Of a stretch of 64,000 nucleotides of DNA, positions 46,869-56,824 are shown piece after piece. Origin of the DNA: Plantimonas leprariae (lineage in GTDB: Bacteria > Pseudomonadota > Alphaproteobacteria > Rhizobiales > Rhizobiaceae); assembly GCF_008802405.1 (NCBI RefSeq), contig NZ_VZDO01000002.1, positions 248,001 through 312,000 on the forward strand, read 5' to 3'. A program made the translations under genes and the position numbers. Under the pieces are notes generated by a model. It saw nothing but the letters and a program-made list of their open reading frames with translations, had not been told where the DNA came from and made no database searches. Position 1 is the stretch's first letter. The number at the start of each line of letters is the position of its first letter.

Positions 46869-47843
46869 TCAGCCCGCGCGCGCCGGCGTCTTGGCGGGAA
46901 CGGTGCCGGCCGGCTTCTTCACCTCTTCCTTCTTCGCCTCGTCCTTCGGCGCGCGGATGTTGAAGTAGATCAGGATCGGGCCGCCGATGAAGATCGAGGA
47001 AGCGGTCGCGACGATGATGCCCCAGATCATCGCGGCGGTGAACGAACGGATCACCGGGCCGCCGAAGACGTAGAGCGAGAGCAGTGCCAGGAGCAGCGTC
47101 AGCGACGTCATGATCGTACGCGCGAGCGTCTGGTTCGTCGCGAGGTCGATCACGTCGCGGATCGGCATCTGCTTGTATTTGCGCAGGATCTCGCGGATGC
47201 GGTCGAAGATCACCACCGTGTCGTTCAACGAGTAGCCGATGATCGTTAGAATCGCGGCGAGGCTCTGCAGATTGAAGTCGATCTGCGTCGCGGCGAAGAA
47301 ACCGACGGTCAGGATCGCGTCGTGCACCAGCGTCGCGACCGCGGCGACGCCGAACTGCCATTCGAACCGCACCCAGATATAGGCCATGATGCCGGCGATT
47401 GTGAACAGCACGGCCAGCGTGCCGGTACGCGCCAGTTCGCCCGACACGCGCGGACCGACCGTCTCGACGCGGCGGAAATCGTAGTCCGCTGCCCCGAGCG
47501 TGTCGCGGACGCGCTGCGCCGCGGCCTGATCGGCCTGCGCGCCGTCCGGCTGCGCCGCGACGCGGATCAGCACCTCGTTCGGCGACCCGATGGTCTGGAT
47601 CTGCACCTCGCCGAGCGCGAGTGCATCGAGTTTGGAACGGATGTCCGCGATGTCGGCCGTCGGCTGGTGGCTGTGCACCTCGATGACGGTGCCGCCCTTG
47701 AAGTCGATGCCGGCATTGACCCCGACCGCGAAGAACAGCGCGAAGGACACGAGGATCAGGACGATCGATACGGGCGTGCGGACCTTAGCCCATTTCATGA
47801 AGGGCAGGTTCGTGTCGTCCGGGATGAGGCGGATGTGTTTCAT
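46869..47843 (-). CDS. secF: Protein translocase subunit SecF
   Basis: A 324-residue RND-like subunit with six TM helices and a small periplasmic P1-like domain (about 35-135). Family blocks are GIDFKGGTVIEV and SLNDTVVIFDRIRE. The C-terminal tail is Lys/Glu-rich (APKDEAKKEEVKKPAG). With SecD and YajC it uses proton-motive force to pull secreted proteins through SecYEG. It starts 10 nt after secD. Confidence 0.96.
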   Translation of the reverse strand: MKHIRLIPDDTNLPFMKWAKVRTPVSIVLILVSFALFFAVGVNAGIDFKGGTVIEVHSHQPTADIADIRSKLDALALGEVQIQTIGSPNEVLIRVAAQPDGAQADQAAAQRVRDTLGAADYDFRRVETVGPRVSGELARTGTLAVLFTIAGIMAYIWVRFEWQFGVAAVATLVHDAILTVGFFAATQIDFNLQSLAAILTIIGYSLNDTVVIFDRIREILRKYKQMPIRDVIDLATNQTLARTIMTSLTLLLALLSLYVFGGPVIRSFTAAMIWGIIVATASSIFIGGPILIYFNIRAPKDEAKKEEVKKPAGTVPAKTPARAG

Positions 47844-47853
47844 GGAATTCGCC

Positions 47854-49461
47854 TCAGAGCGGCAGGGCCTTCGGACGCGACTTTCGCGCCCAGAGCGCGA
47901 CGATCAGCCGGGTCACGAGATAGGACGTGAAAAGCGTCGAGATGATGCCGATGGCGAGCGTTACCGCAAAGCCGCGCACCGGCCCGGAGCCGAGCGAGAA
48001 CAGCGCGATGGCGGCGATCAGCGCCGTCAGGTGCGAGTCGATGATGGTCGCGAAGGCGCGGCGGAAGCCGTGGTCGAGCGCGACGATCACCGAATTGCCG
48101 GCCTTCCCCTCCTCGCGGATGCGCTCGTAGATCAGGACGTTGGCGTCCACCGCCATGCCCATCGTCAAGACGATGCCGGCGATACCAGGCAAGGTCAGCG
48201 TCGCGCCGAGCGCGGTCAGGATGCCGATCATCAGCGCGTTGTTCGCGATGAGCGCCAGGTCGGCGAAGAAGCCGAGCAGGCCGTAGCAGGCGACCATGAA
48301 GATCGCGATCGCGACTGTCGCGACGATCGAGGCGATCAGACCGGCGCGGATCGAGTCGGCGCCGAGGCTCGGGCCGATCGTGCGCTCTTCGTCGATGATC
48401 AGCCGCGCCGGCAGCGAGCCCGCCCGCAGCAGGATCGCCAGATCGTTGGCCGACTGCGAGGTGAAGCTGCCGCTGATCTGGCCCGTCCCTTGCAGGATCG
48501 GCTCGCGGATCGTCGGGGCGGAGATGACCTTGTCGTCGAGGACGATGGCGAAGGGCCGGCCGACGTTCTGCTGCGTGACGCGACCGAACTTCGACGTGCC
48601 GGCGGAGTTGAGCTGGAACGAGACGATCGGCTCGTTGGAGCGCTGGTCGAAACCCGAGGACGCGCCGCTGAGGTCCTGCCCGGTCAGAAGCGGAGCGTCG
48701 TCCACGACGAAAGCGACGCCGGGATTGTCCTTCGACGGCAGCACCTGCACGCCCGGCTTGCGGTTCGCCTCCGCTTCGCTGGCGGGAATCTGGTTCTGGA
48801 CGAGATGGAAGGTGAGCTGCGCGGTCTGCCCGATGAGGTCCTTCAGCCGCGCGGGGTCGGTCAGGCCCGGCACCTCGACAAGGATGCCGTCGTCGCCCTG
48901 CCGCTGGATCGACGGCTCGACGGTGCCGAGCTGGTTGATGCGCTGCTCGATCACTTCGATGGACTGCTGCGCGATCTCGCCGACGCGACGCGACAGCCCA
49001 GCTTCGGCATAGGTGAACTGCGCCGCGCCGTCGTCGGAAACGTTGAGATCGAACTCGTTCACGGCGGTGCCGCCGAACACGGAGGAGTTCATCGGGTTGC
49101 GCAGCGCCTCCAGGCGCCTGCGCGCCTCCGCCACCTGCGACGGGTCGCGCAGGCGAAGCTGCACGCTCTGCCCCTGCACGCGGAGGTTCGTGTAGCCGAT
49201 GCGCGGGTTCTGCTGCAGCGCATTGCGCACGTCGCCGACGAGGCTGAGCAGGCGGCGCTGCGCGAAGTCCTGCCGATCGATCGTGTAGAGCAGATAGACG
49301 CCGCCCTGGAGGTCGAGGCCGAGCACCATCTGCCGCTTCGGCAGCCAGTTCGGCATCGAATCCAGCACCGAACGGGGAATCATGTTCGGCGAGGCGAAGA
49401 GCGCCCCGACGAACACCACCGCCCAGATCAGGATCACTTTCCAGCGTTCGAAGTAGAGCAT
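47854..49461 (-). CDS. secD: Protein translocase subunit SecD
   Basis: A 535-residue partner of SecF, with a large periplasmic P1 domain between TM1 and TM2, and TM2-6 from about residue 360. The motifs LGLDLQGGVYLLY, the D and R residues of the TM4 proton path, and GMAVDANVLIYERIREE are conserved. It lies 102 bp downstream of yajC and is transcribed toward secF. Confidence 0.96.
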   Translation of the reverse strand: MLYFERWKVILIWAVVFVGALFASPNMIPRSVLDSMPNWLPKRQMVLGLDLQGGVYLLYTIDRQDFAQRRLLSLVGDVRNALQQNPRIGYTNLRVQGQSVQLRLRDPSQVAEARRRLEALRNPMNSSVFGGTAVNEFDLNVSDDGAAQFTYAEAGLSRRVGEIAQQSIEVIEQRINQLGTVEPSIQRQGDDGILVEVPGLTDPARLKDLIGQTAQLTFHLVQNQIPASEAEANRKPGVQVLPSKDNPGVAFVVDDAPLLTGQDLSGASSGFDQRSNEPIVSFQLNSAGTSKFGRVTQQNVGRPFAIVLDDKVISAPTIREPILQGTGQISGSFTSQSANDLAILLRAGSLPARLIIDEERTIGPSLGADSIRAGLIASIVATVAIAIFMVACYGLLGFFADLALIANNALMIGILTALGATLTLPGIAGIVLTMGMAVDANVLIYERIREEGKAGNSVIVALDHGFRRAFATIIDSHLTALIAAIALFSLGSGPVRGFAVTLAIGIISTLFTSYLVTRLIVALWARKSRPKALPL

Positions 49462-49563
49462 GTCGATCCCGACCGGTCCGCAGCCGGCGCCGTCGTCCCG
49501 ACGGAGCGCCCGCTGAAATCAGATTTTACGAACTCATCAGCCGTGCGCGGGCACGGCGCGAAG

Positions 49564-49911
49564 TCACTTGGCGTTCGCGGCCTGCGGCTCGCCTTTCACG
49601 CGCACCTCCGTGACGGTCGCCTGCAGCACGCGGATCTTCACCTGTTCCGCGATCTGCACTTCCAGTTCGCCGTTCTCGAGCACCTTCGTCACTCGGCCGA
49701 CGATGCCGCCGCCGGTGATCACCGTATCGCCGCGGCGGATGTTGCGGATCATCTCCTCGCGCTTCTTCAGCTGCGAGCGCTGCGGCCGGATGATCAGGAA
49801 GTACATGATCGCGAACACGACCACGAATGGCAGGATCGTGATCAGAATGTCGTTCGGTCCCCCTCCGCCGACCGCGGTCTGCGCTTGCGCCAAGGCCGGC
49901 GTGACGAACAT
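49564..49911 (-). CDS. yajC: Preprotein translocase subunit YajC
   Basis: A 115-residue protein with a single TM helix (FVVVFAIMYFLIIRPQ) followed by the family block QLKKREEMIRNIRRGDTVIT. ATG 49911 gives MFVTPALAQAQT. It is the first gene of the yajC-secD-secF operon and divergent from the DUF815 gene across 103 bp. Confidence 0.95.
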   Translation of the reverse strand: MFVTPALAQAQTAVGGGGPNDILITILPFVVVFAIMYFLIIRPQRSQLKKREEMIRNIRRGDTVITGGGIVGRVTKVLENGELEVQIAEQVKIRVLQATVTEVRVKGEPQAANAK

Positions 49912-50014
49912 CCGAAAACTCCCGAGGATCAGAATCGCGAGCCGTGCCGGCCCTTTACGAAGTGCGCGAAATATACGAACGGTCCTCTCCAATGCAACAT
50001 ACGCCTTCGCACGG

Positions 50015-50914
50015 ATGGTCGCGGTGACGGCCCCCTCCTCCACGCTTCCCCACGATCTCGCGCCGCTGCTCGAACGGGTGGCCGCGGCGCTGGAGCGACT
50101 GGCACCGCCGCCGATACCACCGCTCGACTTCGAGGCGGCCGACTGCTTCGTGTTCGAGCCGCCCGGCCGCCTCGTCCCGGTGCGACGGGTGAACCGCGTT
50201 CCGATCGGGCTGCTGCAAGGCATCGACCGCTCGCGCGACATCCTTCTCGACAACACGCGCCGCTTCGCGACTGGGCTACCGGCGAACAACGCCCTCCTCT
50301 GGGGCGCGCGGGGCATGGGTAAGTCGTCGCTGGTGAAGGCGGTGCACGCCGAAGCCAACGCCGGACGCGCCGAAAGCCAGCCGCTTCTCAAGCTGATCGA
50401 GATTCCGCGCGAGGACATCGCGCACCTGCCCGAACTGATGAACGCGCTGCGCGACGCGCCCTTCCGCTTCGTGCTGTTCTGCGACGACCTGTCGTTCGAC
50501 GGGGGCGACGCGTCCTACAAGTCGCTGAAGGCGGCGCTCGAAGGTGGCGTCGAGGGACGGCCGGCGAACGTCCTCTTCTACGCCACGTCGAACCGGCGGC
50601 ACCTTCTGCCGCGCGACATGATCGAGAACGAGCGGGCGACCGCGATCAATCCCGGCGAGGCGGTCGAGGAGAAGGTCTCGCTGTCCGACCGGTTCGGGCT
50701 CTGGCTCGGCTTCCACAATTGCAGTCAGGACGACTATCTCGCGATGGTCGGCGGCTATCTCGCGGCGCTCGGCATCGAAGCCGGGGCGGAAATCGTCCGC
50801 CGGGAGGCACTGGAATGGTCGGTGACGCGCGGCAGCCGCTCGGGGCGCGTCGCGTGGCAGTTCGTGCAGGACTTCGCCGGCCGGCTCGGCCGCGCGGTCG
50901 ACCTCATCGCATGA
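50015..50914 (+). CDS. DUF815 family ATP-binding protein
   Basis: A 299-residue AAA-like ATPase with Walker A LLWGARGMGKSSLVKA, Walker B FRFVLFCDDLSF, and a sensor-like LFYATSNRRHLLPRDM. This is the full DUF815 pattern. Start ATG 50015 is chosen by homologous length; GTG 50024 is possible. The family is widespread and often annotated only as AAA family ATPase; function is unknown. Confidence 0.88.
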   Translation: MVAVTAPSSTLPHDLAPLLERVAAALERLAPPPIPPLDFEAADCFVFEPPGRLVPVRRVNRVPIGLLQGIDRSRDILLDNTRRFATGLPANNALLWGARGMGKSSLVKAVHAEANAGRAESQPLLKLIEIPREDIAHLPELMNALRDAPFRFVLFCDDLSFDGGDASYKSLKAALEGGVEGRPANVLFYATSNRRHLLPRDMIENERATAINPGEAVEEKVSLSDRFGLWLGFHNCSQDDYLAMVGGYLAALGIEAGAEIVRREALEWSVTRGSRSGRVAWQFVQDFAGRLGRAVDLIA

Positions 50915-50915
50915 T

Positions 50916-50948
50916 GAGGCCCGCCGCCCCGGTCGGGCGGCGGGCCTC
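50916..50948. terminator. Convergent terminator hairpin between the DUF815 gene and nlpD
   Basis: A perfect 14-bp stem GAGGCCCGCCGCCC / GGGCGGCGGGCCTC with a 5-nt loop, right after the DUF815 stop and 18 nt before the nlpD end. No T-run; probably blocks both convergent messages. Confidence 0.65.
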
Positions 50949-50966
50949 GTCGCGCTCCGGACCGGC

Positions 50967-52547
50967 CTACTGGAGGTACTTGCCGGGATCGACGGGCGCG
51001 GAGTTCTTGCGGACCTCGAAGTGCAGCATCGGAGCCTGCGCGTCGCCCGACATGCCGGCCGTCGCGATCTCCTGACCGCGCTTCACGGTCTCGCCGCGCT
51101 TCACCTTCAGGTCGTCGGCATGGCCGTAGACGGTGACGAGGCCGTTGTCGTGCCGCACGAGCACGGTGTTGCCGAACTCCTTCAGGCCGTCGCCGGCATA
51201 GATCACGACGCCGTTCTCGGCGGCCTTCACCGGCGTGCCACGCGGCACTGAGATGTCGAGGCCGTCGTTGCGGCGCGTGCCATCCTTGTCGCCGAAGCGC
51301 TTCAGCACCCGGCCCTGCACCGGCCAGCGGAACTGGTCGATGCCCGTGGAGGACGGCGCGGCGGCCGCTTCCTTCGTCTCCTCGTCGGCGATGGTCGTTG
51401 CCGGCGCAGCCTCCTTCACCGGAGCCGCGGCCACGGTCTCCTCCTTGGCCGACGCGGCGGAGGCCACGACCTTCGGCTGGGCGGCGGGCTTGGTTTCGGT
51501 CGCCGGCGCCTTCGCGGCGGCCTTCTCCTCGGCCGGCTTCTGAACCGCCGGCGCCTGATACGGCTTCGGCTGCTTCTCGGCCGTCTCGGCGACGGCCTTG
51601 GCGGCCGGCTTCACCGCAGGCTTCGACGCCATGCCTTCCCGCGGATCGAGCGAGGCGACGCGCTTCGGCTCCATCGCGCCGCCCGGCAGCGTCAGCTTCT
51701 GGCCGATGCGGACGGAGTCGCCGGTCATGCCGTTTGCGGCTTTCAGTTCGGCGACCGTGACGCCCGAGCGGCGCGCGATGCCCATCAGTGAATCGCCGCT
51801 CTCGACGATCACGTGGCCGGGCGTCGCGGCGGCAACGCTTCGCGAAGCGGAGGGCGCACGCAACGTCTGCGGCGGCGCGCCGAGCTGCTGCGCGCCACCG
51901 GCATCGGCGACGGCTCTCGCTGCCGGCCGCTCGCCGTAGGAATAGGTCGGGATGGCGATCTGTCGGCCGGCGACGGCGTCAGAGGCGCTGGTTAGGCCGT
52001 TCGCCGACATCAGTGCCTTCACCGGCACGCCGTAGCGGTTCGAGATCGTATCGAGCGTCTCGCCCTCGCGTAGCGTCACGGTGTTGCCGCTCGCGCTCCA
52101 GCCCGCCTTGGCCGGCGCAGCCGACGCGGCGCGGACGGGCGCGGGTTGCTCCATCGCGGCTGCCGGCGGCGTATAGGGGCGCGGCTGCGCGGCGGAGGCA
52201 GTGACGGCGGACGGCGCGGACGGCGGCGCGAGCGTGGCGCGCTGGATCGAACCGCCCTGGTTCCCGCCCTGCGGATAGTTTTGGCCGTAGTCCTGCGAAG
52301 CCGGCGGCAACGACCCCGACGAGCCGTCGTAGAGCGGCTGGCGGGCGTTCTGGCCAACCGAACCGGTGCTCGTCTGGTCGATCCCGCCCTGCGGCACCGG
52401 ACGCTGCGGCTGCGGCACCGCGCCGGTATAGAAGCTGTCGAACCGAGTGGCGTCCGCGCTGCAGCCCGCACCGAGGGCGGTGAGCGCGACGAGCGCGACC
52501 GTTCGGGCAAAACGCAGCCGTCCGGTCTTCAGCACCTCACTACGCAT
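50967..52547 (-). CDS. nlpD: NlpD-like LysM/LytM (M23) protein, probable amidase activator
   Basis: A 526-residue envelope protein with a signal sequence and a Cys at 29 (LGAGC, an imperfect lipobox). LysM domains lie at about 156-202 and 244-289, then an Ala/Lys/Glu-rich linker (295-400), and a LytM domain at 405-526. The zinc site is degraded: N427 replaces the first His of HxGxD (NDGLD) and M507 the first His of HxH (MLHFEV). The D431, H476 and H509 positions remain. Loss of these ligands is how E. coli NlpD became an activator of cell-separating amidases, so the same role is likely. The surE-pcm-nlpD order supports it. Confidence 0.9.
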   Translation of the reverse strand: MRSEVLKTGRLRFARTVALVALTALGAGCSADATRFDSFYTGAVPQPQRPVPQGGIDQTSTGSVGQNARQPLYDGSSGSLPPASQDYGQNYPQGGNQGGSIQRATLAPPSAPSAVTASAAQPRPYTPPAAAMEQPAPVRAASAAPAKAGWSASGNTVTLREGETLDTISNRYGVPVKALMSANGLTSASDAVAGRQIAIPTYSYGERPAARAVADAGGAQQLGAPPQTLRAPSASRSVAAATPGHVIVESGDSLMGIARRSGVTVAELKAANGMTGDSVRIGQKLTLPGGAMEPKRVASLDPREGMASKPAVKPAAKAVAETAEKQPKPYQAPAVQKPAEEKAAAKAPATETKPAAQPKVVASAASAKEETVAAAPVKEAAPATTIADEETKEAAAAPSSTGIDQFRWPVQGRVLKRFGDKDGTRRNDGLDISVPRGTPVKAAENGVVIYAGDGLKEFGNTVLVRHDNGLVTVYGHADDLKVKRGETVKRGQEIATAGMSGDAQAPMLHFEVRKNSAPVDPGKYLQ

Positions 52548-52596
52548 CGATGTCCCCGTGCAATTCTGGTTTCGGGAACATTCAAACCCCGCAGGG

Positions 52597-52611
52597 TTAC
52601 TTCCCGGTTAA
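52597..52611. promoter_or_regulatory. Candidate CtrA box upstream of nlpD
   Basis: TTAC-N7-TTAA (minus strand TTAA-N7-GTAA) lies 50 nt upstream of the nlpD start, one base off the alphaproteobacterial CtrA consensus TTAA-N7-TTAA. CtrA controls division and envelope genes in this class, so regulation of nlpD is plausible; it rests on sequence alone. Confidence 0.35.
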
Positions 52612-52655
52612 CTGCAAGAGGTCACTCGATAAAATTCGTTAGGCTTGTTGAATCG

Positions 52656-53324
52656 CTAAAGCTTGCGAGCGATCCCCTGCGCGAGCGGCTGGTAACGGAC
52701 CGGGCGCAGATCCTCGCGTTCGAGCCGGCTTCCCACCTTCTGCAGCCGCACCAGCGTCTGCTGACCCTGCCCCGGTCCGAGCGCGGCGATGATCTGGCCG
52801 TGCTGCGCGAGCTGATCGAGGAAGACGCGCGGCATCGTCTCCATCGAGGCGTGCAGGATGATGCGATCGTAGGGGGCGGCGTCGCGCCACCCTTCCCGCC
52901 CATCCTCCTGGACGAACTGCGCGCCGGGCACGCCGCAGGTCTTCAGCCGCTCCTCGGCGGCGTCGATCAGCGTCCGGTAGCGTTCCAGCGTCGTCACCCG
53001 GCCAGCGAGCTTCGCGAGCAGCGCGGTGACGTAGCCGCTACCCGTACCGATCTCCAAGACGCGGCTCGTCGGCTCGACGCGAAGGTCGGCGACGAGCGCG
53101 ACGGCCGCCATCGCGCTCGGCATGGTCTCGCCGCAGTCGATCGGGAACGACGAATCCGCATAGGGTTCGACGATGTTGCCGCGCACGAACTGGCGCCGCG
53201 GCACCGCCTCCACCGCCTGCTGCAGGCGCTGGTCGGCGAACCGGGCGGAGCGCAGCCGGAGCAGGAAGGCCGCGATCTCCTCGCGGTCCCGTTCGCTCAT
53301 GTTCGGCAAGACACCCTGCATCAT
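52656..53324 (-). CDS. pcm: Protein-L-isoaspartate O-methyltransferase
   Basis: A 222-residue SAM methyltransferase that repairs isoaspartyl residues in aged proteins. Motif I is [16 protein letters not shown], the substrate loop [15 protein letters not shown] (variant of the usual isQP loop), and motif III EDGREGW. ATG 53324 forms ATGA with the surE stop; a second ATG lies one codon later. It is co-translated with surE. Confidence 0.94.
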   Translation of the reverse strand: MMQGVLPNMSERDREEIAAFLLRLRSARFADQRLQQAVEAVPRRQFVRGNIVEPYADSSFPIDCGETMPSAMAAVALVADLRVEPTSRVLEIGTGSGYVTALLAKLAGRVTTLERYRTLIDAAEERLKTCGVPGAQFVQEDGREGWRDAAPYDRIILHASMETMPRVFLDQLAQHGQIIAALGPGQGQQTLVRLQKVGSRLEREDLRPVRYQPLAQGIARKL

Positions 53325-54079
53325 GACCGGAAGAAGTCGCGCAACTCCTCGCGGAGCACGTGCTCGGTGAAGTCGAGCTTCATCGGCGTCACCGAGATGC
53401 GCCCGGCGGCGAGCGCGCCGATGTCGGAATTCTCCATCTCGGCGCCCACCTGCCGCCCGAACTTCAGCCAGAAATACGGAAAGCCGCGGCCGTCCTTCCG
53501 CTGTTCGAGGTCGAGGTTGTATTCGAGCTTGCCTTGCCGCGTGACCTCGACACCCTCCACCTCGTCCGGCCGGACTGCCGGAAAATTGACGTTGAAGAAG
53601 ACGCCCGGCCGGTAGTCCGCCGCCATCAGCTTCTCGATGATCGGCGCAGCATGGCGCTCGGCAGTCTCCCAGAGCGCCTCGCGGTCGGTGTCCGGCGTGT
53701 GCGCTTGGCTCAGCGCGATCGACCGGAAACCCAGCATCGTGCCCTCGATCGCGCCGGCGACCGTGCCCGAATAGGTGACGTCGTCGCAGACGTTCTGGCC
53801 GGCATTGATGCCGGAGAGCACGAGATCCGGCGGTTCCGGCATCAGGTGCCGGACGCCCATGATCACGCAGTCCGTCGGCGTGCCGCTGAGTGCGAAGCGC
53901 GTCTCGTCCAGCTTGCGCAGGCGCAGCGGATGGTAGAGCGTCAGCGAATGCGACAAGCCGCTCTGGTCGGTTTCCGGCGCGACGATCCAGACGTCGTCGG
54001 ACAGCGCCCGCGCGACGCGCTCCAGAACCGCCAGCCCTTCCGCATGGATGCCGTCGTCGTTGGTGATGAGGATCCGCAA
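53321..54079 (-). CDS. surE: 5'-nucleotidase SurE
   Basis: A 252-residue metal-dependent 5'/3'-nucleotidase. The metal site is [15 protein letters not shown] (D8, D9 type) with the Ser in [10 protein letters not shown] and Asn in SGINAGQNV. The start codon is TTG 54079, 4 nt after the serS stop; no in-frame ATG would keep the NDD motif. The surE-pcm-nlpD order is conserved through proteobacteria. Confidence 0.94.
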   Translation of the reverse strand: MRILITNDDGIHAEGLAVLERVARALSDDVWIVAPETDQSGLSHSLTLYHPLRLRKLDETRFALSGTPTDCVIMGVRHLMPEPPDLVLSGINAGQNVCDDVTYSGTVAGAIEGTMLGFRSIALSQAHTPDTDREALWETAERHAAPIIEKLMAADYRPGVFFNVNFPAVRPDEVEGVEVTRQGKLEYNLDLEQRKDGRGFPYFWLKFGRQVGAEMENSDIGALAAGRISVTPMKLDFTEHVLREELRDFFRS

Positions 54080-54083
54080 CGGT

Positions 54084-55367
54084 TCAGGCCGCCTTCCCGA
54101 CGATCTCGATGCCGCCCATGTAGGGCCGCAGCGCTTCGGGCACCGTCACCGTGCCGTCCTCGTTCTGGTAGTTCTCCAGGACGGCGATCAAGCAGCGGCC
54201 GATGGCGACGCCCGAGCCGTTCAGCGTGTGGACGAAGCGCGTCTGCTTCTCGCCGGCGACCTTGTAGCGCGCGGCCATGCGGCGGGCCTGGAAGTCGCCG
54301 CAGTTCGAGCAGCTCGAAATCTCGCGATACGCGTTCTGCCCGGGCAGCCAGACTTCGAGGTCGTAGGTCTTGCGCGCCCCGAAGCCCATGTCGCCAGTGG
54401 AAAGCACCATCGTACGGAACGGCAGCTTCAGCCGCTTCAGCACTTCCTCCGCACAGCGCGTCATTCGCTCGTGCTCATCGGCGGAAGCTTCCGGCGCGGT
54501 GATCGAGACCAGTTCGACCTTGTAGAACTGGTGCTGGCGCAGCATGCCGCGCGTGTCGCGCCCGGCCGAGCCGGCTTCCGAGCGGAAGGACGGCGTCAGT
54601 GCCGTATAGCGGAGCGGCAGTCGCGCCGCATCCAGCGTGGTCTCGCGCACAAGGTTGGTCAGCGGCACCTCGGCGGTCGGCACCAGCCAGCGACCGTCCG
54701 TCGTGTGGAACAGGTCTTCGCTGAACTTCGGCAGTTGCCCGGTGCCGAACATCGCTTCGTCGCGGACGAGCAGCGGCGGCACCACTTCCTCGTAGCCGTG
54801 CTCGACCGTGTGGAGGTCCAGCATGAACTGCCCGAGCGCCCGTTCCAGCCGGGCGAGGCCGCCCTTCAGCACCGTGAAGCGCGAGCCGGCGATCCGACCC
54901 GCCTGCTCGAAGTCCATCAGGCCGAGTGCTTCGCCGATCTCGAAGTGCTCTTTCGGATCGAAGGCGAAATTGGGAAGGCCGCCTTCCCGACGGATCTCGA
55001 CATTCGCCGCCTCGTCCGCGCCGACCGGCACGTCGTCCAGCGGCGTGTTCGGAATGCGCGCGAGAACGTCGGTGATCGCTGCCTCGATACGGCGCTCGGT
55101 CTCCTCGCCGTCCTGGATCGCGTGTTTGATCTCGGCGACCTCGGCGATCACCGCTTCGGCCCGGGCCGCATCGCCCGATGCCTTCGCCTTGCCGATTTCC
55201 TTCGACGCCTCGTTGCGGCGGTTCTGCAAGTCCTGCAGGCGACGAAGGTGGTCGCGCCGCTCCTCGTCGAGCCGCACGATCTCGGCGGACGCAAGCGCCG
55301 CCCCGCGCCGGCTCAGCGCTTCGTCGAGCGCTTCAGGATTTTCCCGTATCCACTTGATATCGAGCAT
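54084..55367 (-). CDS. serS: Seryl-tRNA synthetase
   Basis: A 427-residue class II synthetase with an N-terminal tRNA-binding coiled coil (about 28-105) and class II motifs, including [20 protein letters not shown] (motif 2) and [19 protein letters not shown] (motif 3). ATG 55367 ([10 protein letters not shown]) has GGAAGG 4 nt upstream and is preferred over the adjacent in-frame TTG. It sits 48 bp after tatC. Confidence 0.96.
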   Translation of the reverse strand: MLDIKWIRENPEALDEALSRRGAALASAEIVRLDEERRDHLRRLQDLQNRRNEASKEIGKAKASGDAARAEAVIAEVAEIKHAIQDGEETERRIEAAITDVLARIPNTPLDDVPVGADEAANVEIRREGGLPNFAFDPKEHFEIGEALGLMDFEQAGRIAGSRFTVLKGGLARLERALGQFMLDLHTVEHGYEEVVPPLLVRDEAMFGTGQLPKFSEDLFHTTDGRWLVPTAEVPLTNLVRETTLDAARLPLRYTALTPSFRSEAGSAGRDTRGMLRQHQFYKVELVSITAPEASADEHERMTRCAEEVLKRLKLPFRTMVLSTGDMGFGARKTYDLEVWLPGQNAYREISSCSNCGDFQARRMAARYKVAGEKQTRFVHTLNGSGVAIGRCLIAVLENYQNEDGTVTVPEALRPYMGGIEIVGKAA

Positions 55368-55415
55368 CAACCTTCCCGTTTCCGAAGAACCGGAAAGGCT
55401 GACAGAGGACCCCGC

Positions 55416-56234
55416 TCAGCGGTCGCTCGCAGCCTCGCTGTCGCCCGGTTCCTCGGCCCGTTTGCGTTCGATCATCCGCGCCGCGATGATCGAAACCTCG
55501 TAGAGAAGGACGCCCGGCACCGCAAGGGCGATCTGGGACGTCGGGTCGGGCGGCGTCAGCACCGCCGCTACGACGAAGGCGAGCACGATCGCCCACTTGC
55601 GCTTGCCCTTCAGGCTGTCCGAGGTGATCATCCCGGCACGCACCATCAGCGAGGTCACGACCGGCATCTGGAACACGAGGCCGAAGGCCAGGATCAGCGC
55701 CATGATCGTCGAGAGATACTCGGTCATCACGTTCAGGAAGTTGACCGACACCTCATCGGGCGAGGCCGCGACGCGCACGAAGCCGAGCGAAAACCACATC
55801 AGCATCGGCATGGCGACGAAATAGACGAGCAGCGCGCCGAGGAAGAACAGCACCGGCGAAGCGATCAGGAACGGCAGGAAGGCGCTGCGCTCGTTCTTGT
55901 AGAGCCCGGGCGCGACGAACTTGTAGAGTTGCGTCGCCGCCACCGGGAACGACAGGAACATGCCGCCGAAGGCGGCGATCTGCAGGTAGGTGGAGAACGC
56001 GCCGAGCGGGCTCGTGTAGTTGAAGCCGGCCGGACCCATGTCGAGATGCCGCCAGCGCGCCGCGCGGAGATAGGGCTGCGCCAGGATGTCGAAGATGTGC
56101 GCCGAGAAGATGTAGCAGAGCACGAAGGCGCCGAAGAACGCCAGCAACGACCAGATCAACCGCCGGCGCAGCTCGATCAGATGGTCCATCAGCGGCGCCG
56201 AGGATGCGTCGATGTCGTCCTGGCCTGCTCGCAT
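55416..56234 (-). CDS. tatC: Sec-independent protein translocase TatC
   Basis: A 272-residue core receptor of the twin-arginine export pathway with six TM helices. The N-terminal PLMDHLIELRRRLIWS and the first periplasmic loop with FNYTSPLGAFSTYL are conserved. ATG 56234 overlaps the tatB stop by one base (TGATG). Confidence 0.96.
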   Translation of the reverse strand: MRAGQDDIDASSAPLMDHLIELRRRLIWSLLAFFGAFVLCYIFSAHIFDILAQPYLRAARWRHLDMGPAGFNYTSPLGAFSTYLQIAAFGGMFLSFPVAATQLYKFVAPGLYKNERSAFLPFLIASPVLFFLGALLVYFVAMPMLMWFSLGFVRVAASPDEVSVNFLNVMTEYLSTIMALILAFGLVFQMPVVTSLMVRAGMITSDSLKGKRKWAIVLAFVVAAVLTPPDPTSQIALAVPGVLLYEVSIIAARMIERKRAEEPGDSEAASDR

Positions 56235-56722
56235 CAGCGACGGGCCTCGTCGGCGACGGCGGACTCGCGGGTGGCGGCCTCCTCCGGCGGCGAGGCCTGC
56301 GGCACGGGTATCGGCTTGTCCACGTCCGCCGGCGCTTCCGGCGTCCCGGTGGCGGACGCTTCGGGCGTCACCGGCCGCATCTCATCGTCGCCGACAACGG
56401 AGGGTCGGGGGTCCGGCGCCTTCGTCGCCGTGCGCAGCGAGGAACGGATTTCGTCGCCGACGGCCCGGATCGGGTTCAAGGCGTCGCGGACGTGGCTGCG
56501 CGGATCGATGCGGCTGATGTCGCGCACGGTATCGCGAACCTCGTCGAGCTCGGCCTCGCGGATTGCCTCGTCGAACTGGCGGCGGAAGTCGCCGGCCATG
56601 CGTCGCATCTGCGACGTCGCCTTGCCGAACGTTCGGAGCATGCGCGGCAGATCCTTCGGACCGACCACCACGATCAGCACGACGCCGATCACGAGAAGTT
56701 CAGACCAACCGACTTCGAACAT
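56234..56722 (-). CDS. tatB: Sec-independent protein translocase TatB
   Basis: A 162-residue protein: an N-terminal TM helix MFEVGWSELLVIGVVLIVVV, the VGPKDLPRMLRTFG hinge and amphipathic helix, then a long disordered acidic/Pro-rich tail. It couples substrate binding on TatC to TatA pore formation. The gap to tatA is 102 bp. Confidence 0.94.
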   Translation of the reverse strand: MFEVGWSELLVIGVVLIVVVGPKDLPRMLRTFGKATSQMRRMAGDFRRQFDEAIREAELDEVRDTVRDISRIDPRSHVRDALNPIRAVGDEIRSSLRTATKAPDPRPSVVGDDEMRPVTPEASATGTPEAPADVDKPIPVPQASPPEEAATRESAVADEARR

Positions 56723-56824
56723 CGACAACTTCCGGGGAAACGATGACCAGCGCACGCGAGCGCCGCCGGCAATGCACCGGCGAGCCGACGCTTGGCCGCG
56801 CCGGCTTCGCCGCTGCGAGAGTCG

